Shown here piece after piece: positions 56,217-64,000 of a DNA stretch of 64,000 bases; within the stretch, counting starts at the first letter, position 1, and each line of letters begins with the position of its first letter. The notes below the pieces were generated by a model that was not told where the DNA came from, did no database searches, and was given only the letters and a program-made list of their open reading frames with translations. Origin of the DNA: Diphasiastrum complanatum (Eukaryota > Streptophyta > Lycopodiopsida > Lycopodiales > Lycopodiaceae); the NCBI GenBank assembly GCA_029204225.1, contig CM055104.1, positions 20,181,761 to 20,245,760 of the forward strand. Reading direction: 5' to 3'. The translations under genes and the position numbers were made by a program.

Positions 56217-57452
56217 CAAGGTTTGTCATTTGCAAGATGCTTGTATGGCCTTCAACAAACTTCAAGAGCTTGATGTGCAAGATTGTAATTGTTATGTCCA
56301 TGTCCGGTATAGAGGATTCAAGATATCCTTGTTGTGGATATTCAACGCTCTAGTATATGAGTTTGTTAGTTATGCCTCGCCATTTTGGACTAGGCCAAAA
56401 ATGTAATTGATAATCTTGTGAGGGCCCTAGCATATCCATTAGAACATGTGGAGCAAGTGCATGGTAATTGACGACTTTATAAGCATGTAGAGGATATCAA
56501 AAGCAAGTGGATGAGAATTGGGATCCTAGAAGAAATATTCCTAGACTCTAGGAGTCTATATAAACCTATACGAACCCCCTCCTCCGATTCCAAATTTTGG
56601 TTTTCAATTGCCAAAAACTGCTCATATCCCACTTTTAGTGACCATGGCTTGATGTGGGATTTGACTTTCACTTCTAGTTGGTTGGGTGGTTTGGCTCCAT
56701 AGCACCACTTTTGACATATGCAACTAGATCTAAAGGACCTACACTTGGTGTTCTTTATGCTCCTTGTTTTTTTCATTCTCGATGTGGAATTTAACTCTAA
56801 GTAAGTGGCTTCTCTAAATCTTGATTGTTTTTAGCTTAAAGATCAGTTTGTGACTTTCTCCATAGCCATAATTGTAGATTGATTGATTTTCAACGTTTTT
56901 TACTAGTATTTCCTATAGCTTGAGCTTTATCGAATCTACTATGTGTAAATGATTTTCAATATCATACTTGCTTTTATTAATCAATATGACATGTTCTAAT
57001 GATTGCATATCGATTACATGGTCAATATCGAATCAAGACTGTATTTTGGTCAAAATTTGATGATTTGGATCAGAATCAATCAATAAGAGTCGATATTGAG
57101 CATAATCAAAGCCTTTGGTGCTTGTATGTGGATGAATTATAGTAGTTAAGATTTGATTGCACTTGCATGTGTATTTGATCCATCCAAACATGTCAAAAAA
57201 GTCGAAAATTGGTAAAAAAAAAAAAAATGGAAGGTTTTTTTTTCTTTTTTATTTTTCACTTTTTCAAGAGTTTGAGTCTATATATTTGCATGCACATTTT
57301 GAGAGCTGCAATGAACCTTTCTAGAGGTTGTGAACAAGTTTGATAGGCAATTGTTATAGTTAAGAGTCCCAAAACCTCATAAATTAGTATATTTTTGATC
57401 ATTTTTGGGCATGAATAATTATTTTTTATTTTCCTATATACAATCTAAAATA

Positions 57453-58063
57453 TAGGTGAAAATTACCTCTGATTCAAGCTCTTATACACCCAATTTCATG
57501 CTCGGAGGCTTAGGCAACAATTCACAAAAGATTTCCTTCGAGATGCCCTCCTAGCATCCATTTTTCTGATGGATCCGAGCCTCGTGATCATTGATGGATC
57601 TAATAGAAGTTTCTAGTACTCTTTATTGAACCTTAATAGATGGCATGTGAAGCTTAGATGTGATTTTTGAGAAAAGCTCATCAAAAAGTGTCACCCTAAT
57701 AGGTCGCATGTGTGGACTCTAGGGCCTAGGGTGACATCACAAGCATCTTGCTAACTTATTCTCTCTCAGTACTGTGCTTTACAACTTTCACTTTGGTGCA
57801 ATATAGCCAAAGTTGTGATCATCAAAAGTTTGGCAATCTTTAGTTCAAAACTTGACAGTTTTATTGAATGTTCTAATTGCATGTTAAAAAGTGAAGCAAT
57901 ATTGTGCATGTCCTATGTGAAGAAGTCATTTTTGAGTCTCTTTGCATGTTTGAGAACATGATATTGTGTGTTAGAGTTGCTTAGTCATTAAAGTAGTTAA
58001 GTTAGTTCAATTAGGCAATCTACATAAAAAAGCTGATTTTTCTGTACATTACTACATGTGGAT
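57453..58063. repeat. Diverged LTR-like repeat, right DR, downstream
   Basis: Copy of 20885-21495. Confidence 0.6.
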
Positions 58064-59211
58064 GCAAATGCATGCTGGATGTTTTGAGATCAATTCGATT
58101 TCGACGAAAAATTTGTTGATGAAAATCGATTTTCATAGTTTTGGTCCATATTGAATGTAATTCAAAAATCCCATTTAATTAAATTTCAGAAAGTATCAAA
58201 ATGGTTTCGATTTTGTCAAAATATGTCAGTTATTTTGATTATAATAAAATTGTATTGTAAAGTGAATTGCCTTACTGAGATGGAATTTGTCGATTTACAA
58301 TGTCACTTTTGGTTGAGGATTTTGGGATTTGTCATCTAACTAAAGCAATTTCTTGTTTACGTAATCTATAATGGCCAAGGCTAAGACAAGTCTTGAAGGA
58401 ATGTTTGCCGACCTATTAACAAATTTTCCAATAGTTGAATGCAACACTTAACGAAATGAATAATTAGAACACTTTTGTGAGACCAACAGATGTAAGTTCT
58501 GCTAAATGAAGTCAAGACCTTATCCTCACCGAATCCAGGGTTTTAGCCTCAAACATTCAGGGGAGCAAAATCACATTTGATCTCTTATAGGGTTGTTGCA
58601 AGCACCAAGTCAATACCATCTCTTAAATATTGCTTGCTCCAGTTATTTTAAAGGAATTTTTAAGTCTGGCTGGGGGGTCTTGAACTTTGTTAGTAGAAGA
58701 AGAAGCCACGTAAGGTAATAGATGATTGGTGTCATATGCCTATGCCTAAGCAATTATCAAGCCAAATTATTTATGCTAATTCAAAGACAAGCTATCCAAC
58801 ATGATATTAGAGAGAAGACCAAACAATGTAGCAACATTGGAAACGACAATGGATCAACATTGAATGCCAAAAGGACATGGGAATCTCATCAATGAAAACA
58901 TCATGTGGGAAAGTGGCACATGAGGCCATAGCTAGAGAAGTGTCCCATAACTCATATTCACAATGAAGGAGTAGAAACTCACATCACTATGAATGAGCCT
59001 AGAACATGATGATCTATGGTAGAGTGGGTTTACTTAAAGAGAATCTCCACAAGTTAGCTATCTCTAAAAGTTCACCGACCATTGTTATCTCATAACGGCC
59101 TAGTTATTAGCTTGGAGGGGTACAAATGATTTATTAATCCCCTTCAAAGCCCTCAAGCTTATAATCAAAAGTATCATTAACTAATGTGCTAAGCTAGCAC
59201 ATGACAATTGG
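58064..59211. other. No gene seen
   Basis: Right copy of 21496-22640; no motif recognised. Confidence 0.4.
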
Positions 59212-59619
59212 TTGACCAAGTGGACTAGTTATGTTAGTCTACATGAAATTTTGAAGAGAAAAAGATGTGGAGTCTTGTTCTGTTGTTCTCTAGTAAGGCT
59301 TGGTCCTAGTGGCGTAACCAACCGTTGTGGAAAGAATTCATGCAAATATTCAAAAAAGTCATTGTGGTTTGTAGGCGATTCACACTCCTCTAAAAAATTC
59401 ATTAATTGCAAAAAAAGGGTAGAAGAAATATATATTTATGTCATTTCTATATTTATGGAACAAAGTTCCATCATACGATTCGAAACTAGCTCTTTGGCAG
59501 TTCATCTCAGGTTTGCCAACGGATTATCTAAACGAATGCAACTAAAATGTGCTTTAGACTTTCGATTATGTTGTTTGAATCGTGAAAGCCTAGAACCTTG
59601 TAGTGGTGGCATGCCATAA
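59212..59619 (+). CDS. Unknown 135-residue Cys-rich ORF, right DR
   Basis: Same protein as 22644-23051. No recognised family; may be chance. Confidence 0.2.
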   Translation: MTKWTSYVSLHEILKRKRCGVLFCCSLVRLGPSGVTNRCGKNSCKYSKKSLWFVGDSHSSKKFINCKKRVEEIYIYVISIFMEQSSIIRFETSSLAVHLRFANGLSKRMQLKCALDFRLCCLNRESLEPCSGGMP

Positions 59620-59883
59620 GCAATTTTAGACTAGTCTATTAGTACCCAAACCAAAGAAAAAAAGTAAACAAATTTGTGACAAAATTGAGATTAAATATTT
59701 TGACGAGCTTGATCAAATGGCATCAGAAGATAAGCAAAAGTAAAAAAAAGGCTAAGAATGTGAGCATTTGTTATAAGTCTGGACATGTTATATAATTCAG
59801 CCCAAAGAAAAAAAAACATGCAGCTCAAGTGATTGAGATGCCAGGTATGGAAAATCTAAAGTTGGAAATTGACCTAATAAATT

Positions 59884-60096
59884 GTGAGCATGAATGTTCT
59901 TTTAGTACTGCTTCTTTATTGCTTAATGATTTTTAGGCGCAATGAAAGATCATCAAGAAGTAGTATTTTAATTAATAGTGGTTTAGCTCATAATTTCATT
60001 AAGTCTTGTCTTGCGCAAAAACTCGGCGTAGGAACGGAAGTTGACAATCATAGATATAAAGTATATTTAGCTTCAAGAGCAAACTTGAAAACTTGA
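59884..60096 (+). pseudogene. Gypsy protease remnant, right DR
   Basis: ILINSGLAHNFIKSCLAQ, again with NSG in place of catalytic DSG. His is kept where the left copy has Arg, so the left copy has decayed further at that site. Confidence 0.7.
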
Positions 60097-60137
60097 AAAG
60101 TCAGAGTACTTAAGCTTTTTTTTTTTTTATTCAAGAC

Positions 60138-60344
60138 TATAGAGAATTAGTTAAAATCAAAGTTAAAATGCATTTATTGTGGTATACAAGGTCACTTTTC
60201 TAGTAAATGCCTTGATAGAAAAAGAGATCAATTGGGAAGTAGCAAGCAAAGCAACTTTACTAATGATAAAGATGAGGATGATAGTAATGATATTGTTGAT
60301 GTCAAATCAGCGGGCTTTAATGGCAAAGGAGGTGACATCAAGTG
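60138..60344 (+). pseudogene. Gag zinc-knuckle fragment, right DR
   Basis: CIYCGIQGHFSSKC and the same tail as at 23570-23776. Confidence 0.7.
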
Positions 60345-60736
60345 AAAAGGAGACGACATGAAGTGCCATGTGTCCTTGGTCCCCAGTTTACCTCGAGCTA
60401 TTTTCATGGGGCACAAAATTGCTCAAGAAACACCTCCTCCTCAAGATCACCATTCAAGAATGCATTAGTGACATCCAATTGCCATAGATCCCATCCAAAA
60501 AGTGGTTCTAAGACTAGAAAACAACTAGGAGAGACAATGTCAATGGAGGGGCCTAAAGTTTGTAGTGAGTGAGCCTTGAGCTATAGACGAGGTCCACATC
60601 ACAATGGGAGCTCGAGTAAAATTGTACCCTGCTCCACGCTTTTTAATTGCTGCTGATATTATTATGTGCACAACAAAAGTCAGGTGCCATATCAACCTCG
60701 CATGAATAATATGTGTATGTAAGAAGGAAAAAACAT

Positions 60737-60787
60737 GTCCCATAAGCAAAGGCAAGCAAAGGCAAGGCAGGAGGAGATACAAATAAG
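60737..60787 (+). promoter_or_regulatory. U1 promoter elements, right copy
   Basis: Same GTCCCATAAGC and TACAAATAA elements as on the left. The deletion junction at 60617 lies about 190 bases upstream of the RNA start, so the core promoter is kept. Confidence 0.45.
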
Positions 60788-60808
60788 ACGAGCATGGCAT
60801 GTTGTTTC

Positions 60809-60969
60809 ATACTTACCTGGGCGGGGTCAATCGGTGATCCAGAAGGCCGATGGCCTAGGGCTGCCTGCGCCATTGCACTCCGGCCCGGGCGCGCCCTAGC
60901 ATCTCCCTACGGGGAGAGTGCACGTCATAAGTTGTGGTAGCGGGGGCTCGCGTTCGCGCGGCCCCCTCC
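60809..60969 (+). ncRNA. U1: U1 snRNA copy with altered Sm site
   Basis: Same as the left U1 in the 5' end and all four stem-loops, but the Sm site reads AAGTTGTGG (60929-60937) instead of AATTTGTGG. The Sm ring binds the uridine run, so this change could weaken snRNP assembly. I see no other difference in the RNA body. It is either a pseudogene in the making or a sequencing difference. Confidence 0.88.
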
Positions 60970-61530
60970 CCCTCCCCCCTACCCAATTGAGATCCTCAAT
61001 TGATCCACATCATATCCTTCCACCCATCGATCGTCAATATCTGTTAACAAACAAGATGACTGATTCTCTTTCTCCTTACTTCGGTGGTTAATCAATCAGT
61101 CAGTCAGTCGCAGCCCAACAGGATAGCTAATAAGCACAGCTCGAGTAGTAGTAGTAATATCATGCTATGTTATCTGCTCATGGACATCCTAACAAAGTGG
61201 CAGGTTTTGATCTAAGCAAGCACAAGCCTGTACAGAGATGCAGATTAGCCAAATGGTTTGCAGCAGCGAAGGTTCAACCTCCCCATGATTTTCTCTTTAT
61301 CTCGTTCGTCGTTATCATAATTAATGTTCAAGGCGAATGGTTAATCCGTGAGTTTTGTTGGGTTCTCTCTCTTGAAGGGTGTCTGCTGCTTTCCGTGAAT
61401 AAACCAAAACCATGCTCTTTCTTGCACAGCCTCTTGTTCGGAGCAGCTAGATGAATGAGATTTTTGCTGCTAGTAACCACCAAAGAATATAACTTGATGT
61501 GCTGCCCAACATCTTTTCAGATCAGATGAT
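60970..61530. other. U1 downstream flank, right DR
   Basis: Copy of 25113-25679 with 6 bases lost in the pyrimidine run and the same unconvincing 95-codon frame (61167-61454). Confidence 0.4.
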
Positions 61531-62506
61531 GGGGGGCTTATATTGAACAAGTCTGCTTCTTTTGATCATACAAACTGGGGTTGCACTTGTCCCCGGCGGC
61601 GATGTGTAAAGATTCGAGAACTATACGAACATCAGGGATTGGGGATATGACTTTCACTCACTACAACGCCTATGCATAAGTAAATGGCTAAGACAATAAC
61701 GCAGGGCTAGTGCTTTGGCGTGGCACGGAGGAGGGGCAAACACAATTCTCCTCTCACCACGAAAAGAACATGATGCTTGTTGATTGGCCTCTAGAATGAG
61801 CATCTCACAAGGATGAGTGCCAATAATTGATCCCCTAAGGTGAATTGGGCAGGTGCATGATCCATCGGCTGTGGCTTTGCCCAATTTTTCTCTTTATGTT
61901 AAACCAATTGCTATCATGCAAACTCACAAAAGAACTTTATGGGATTTTGCAGGGTATATTTGACGGTGAGTTCTTTAACTTCATCCCAGTTCCTTCATTC
62001 CCAAAACTCATGCAAAGTGGAACGCAATGGATTCTCTACGGATTCAACTGTGGTTCGTTTCGTCAAACATTACTAGAGTGCCAATTGAGTCTAATAGTTC
62101 CTAGAAAGTGAAATTCTAGTAACCACTAGCCCTGGTGTTTAAAAGTTCCAAATCTCAACCCTCTCACTGCATTCAACTTTCCTTGATACAAAAGAGACTT
62201 TAGTCGGGAAACATTCCTTTTTATAATGAATTGGTTTGATGGACCAACATTTCGTATTTGAATTTACGCGAGTGTATGTACTAGGTAGCGGGCGTGAGCA
62301 GGCTCGCTACCAGGTGTAGTGACTGGTCCCTACCTACCGAGCCACTCTGCGGCGAGGTAGGTAGGGAGCACGCAGTACACTGGTAGCGGGCCCGCTCACG
62401 CCTGCTATCGGGCATAATTGCCAGTGGGCAGGAAACGCCCTGCCTTGCAATTTGCAGATTGCTAGTTTTCATTTTCAAATCTGGTTTACGAAGAATAATG
62501 AGTCAT
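61531..62506. repeat. Single 1.34-kb-type unit, partial
   Basis: Matches 25886-26856. It ends at AATGAGTCAT where new sequence begins, so it lacks the last part of the unit. Confidence 0.85.
62284..62409. repeat. 126-nt hairpin, right DR unit
   Basis: Same structure and length as in the left array (outer arms GGTAGCGGGC... and ...CCTGCTATC). Confidence 0.8.
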
Positions 62507-62532
62507 CAAGAATAAGGAGCAGCAATCACAAA

Positions 62533-63426
62533 ATGAAAATAGTTTCATATGCTATCATGTCAACTTATGAAGAACCATTTTGCTTTGAAGATATTTTTGT
62601 ATCTCAAAGGTAGATTAAGGCAATACTAGTTGAGTGTGATGCCTTAAAAGATAGCGAAATATGTTTTCCTTGTAAGCTTACATTAATTATGAAGTCAAGA
62701 AAATGGAAATATCTTCATAATGTAGGATCTTTTGGTTTCAATAAGATCATGAATGATGTGTTCATTCATAAAGATGAAAATTGTAAGTTTTCAATCTTAA
62801 AGGCAAGTTCTAAACTTCTTATGAGAATAAGTGAAGCATCCAAAGTGGACTCTTATATCCATAAGCAAGTAGTTAGCCTTATTAAGATGGAAATACCTTG
62901 TGATTTTAATATTGGAAAAATCATGCCAAATTGTGGTGATTTTTGGACTTATGTTTCTAGCATAAGTAATCTTGATAATTATAAGAAGTGCATATTGAAT
63001 GATCATACTTGTTGTGATCATTATAAGACATGGAGGTCTCAGATTTCCATCAAGAAGGAGCATCATGAAGAAGATTTTAAGGAGTCATCTCAAGGTTCAA
63101 GTGTGCCAAGGATTGAGGAGGGGAGTCCTTCTCATGGTTCAAGTGTGCCAAGGATTGAGGAGGAGAGACCTTCTCAAATTGTGATTCCAAAAAGAAACTC
63201 AAGAAATATGGGTGAGTCCATGTGGGTCACATTTCAAGGGAAAGAGGAGCATATCTCATGTGGTATACATCTCATACTTACTTCTCTTATGTCATTTGAT
63301 AAATCAATTTGCTTTAGTGAGATCATTGCATCTCAAAATTGGAGTAAAGCCATACTAGTTGAGTATGAAGTCTCTCTTGAGAACATAGATGATGTTCTTA
63401 AAAGATTGAAATTTGATTTTAAATAA
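62533..63426 (+). pseudogene. Unknown two-module protein, first part
   Basis: An open frame from ATG 62533 interrupted by TAG 62611-62613 and then open to TAA at 63424. Module A (CFEDIFVSQR-stop-IKAILVE) recurs as CFSEIIASQNWSKAILVE near 63310-63365, and the stop sits exactly where the second module has Trp. Module B (SKLLMRISEASKVDSYIHKQ) recurs in the next frame as CKLFMRVSESSSKNTYLHNE. Between them is a GSSVPRIEE-containing 14-residue tandem repeat. Family not recognised; module A faintly recalls the W..A...E linker before copia RT. Probably a decayed gene. Confidence 0.4.
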
Positions 63427-63928
63427 ATTAGAAAGCAAATGGTTATCTCATCAAATGTATGCTCTTGAGTCATGCAAGAGCAAAAGTGATTTGTTCACTA
63501 ATAGTTTGAAAATTTGTATTGAGGCAAATTGTAAACTCTTTATGAGAGTAAGTGAATCATCTTCTAAAAACACTTATCTCCATAATGAAGTATTTAACCT
63601 CATTAGATATGAGATTATCATGGTAAACAAACATGAAGATATGATGCAAATGCTTTGTTATTATGGCATGCATAGTCTTGCCAATTTGGATGAGTCTAAT
63701 TCTCTAGATCATGGTAACATGATGTTAGATCTTTGTGATCCTAATAAGTCAAGAAGAAATCTTTATTTTCTGATGGAGGAGCATGCACATGAAGAAGGAG
63801 CAAGCCTCAAGGTCAAGCATCTACATAAAATTTGGAAGGAATCATTTTTGGAGGTGCTAAGATGGTGCAAAGCTCTCAAGTTCGTCAAAGATGTCAACAT
63901 CAAAGAAGCACTTTCATGGATATGGTGA
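63413..63928 (+). pseudogene. Unknown two-module protein, second part (shifted frame)
   Basis: Continues the first part after a frameshift near 63413-63426: LNKLESKWLSHQM aligns with MKSRKWKYLHNV of module 1. Module B2 (CKLFMRVSESSSKNTYLHNE...FNLIRYEII) follows, then a C-terminal KVKHLHKIWKESFLEVLRW and a TGA at 63926-63928. After the stop to 64000 nothing is recognised. Confidence 0.4.
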
Positions 63929-64000
63929 TTCTAGATCAACATCAAGCTCATTGGCTGATCTTCACACCTTTTGAACTAGCAAAGACCAATTCAGCAATGG

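Larger units (their letters stand above)
54779..62506. repeat. DR right copy (direct duplicate of 18191-26856)
   Basis: Same order as the left copy: LTR-like pair, copia RT, unknown ORF, protease, zinc knuckle, U1, one 1.34-kb unit with hairpin. It lacks the 711-base and 205-base segments of the left copy. Confidence 0.93.

Overview
The window looks like repeat-dominated nuclear DNA of a land plant. It holds fragments of plant-type Ty1/copia and Ty3/gypsy LTR retrotransposons (initiator-tRNA-Met and tRNA-Asp type primer sites), spliced gene fragments with GT-AG introns, long (CT)n, (CA)n and (TG)n(AG)n microsatellites, and a U1 snRNA gene with an upstream element and TATA-like spacing in the plant Pol II snRNA style. 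I cannot name the species. No intact protein-coding housekeeping gene is visible; almost every coding stretch carries stops, frameshifts or truncations.

The layout is set by three large duplications. (1) Inverted pair IR1: 2786-7180 and 31802-36191, about 4.4 kb, holding a tandem LTR array and an internally deleted copia element. (2) Inverted pair IR2: 9596-18190 and 37505-46008, about 8.5 kb, holding a microsatellite, a GTACC-rich stretch, unknown ORFs, a TTCGAG-rich minisatellite and the 5' part of a spliced gene. (3) Direct pair DR: 18191-26856 and 54779-62506, holding copia and gypsy remnants, a U1 snRNA gene, and one unit of a 1.34-kb repeat that is amplified to four tandem units only in the left copy (25741-31010). 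The arms lie in the order IR1-IR2-DR...IR1'-IR2'...DR', which one simple inversion cannot produce.

Between the duplicated blocks are a gypsy gag fragment (8135-8725), a copia integrase tail (9097-9420), a copia gag (31026-31781), and the only-once-present block 46009-54778. That block ends with the 5' LTR, primer site, gag and protease of an Athila/Tat-like gypsy element (50038-54300) inserted into an inverted copy of the 1.34-kb repeat. The right end (62533-63928) holds an unrecognised two-module protein relic.

The most notable items are the duplicated U1 snRNA gene, with a canonical Sm site on the left and a substituted one on the right; the 126-nt hairpin kept in every unit of the 1.34-kb repeat except a deleted partial copy; the chimeric LTR units that join a copia-type LTR and primer site to a gypsy integrase end and a non-retroviral-looking ORF; and the spliced Cys-motif gene cut by DR on one side and by IR1 on the other.
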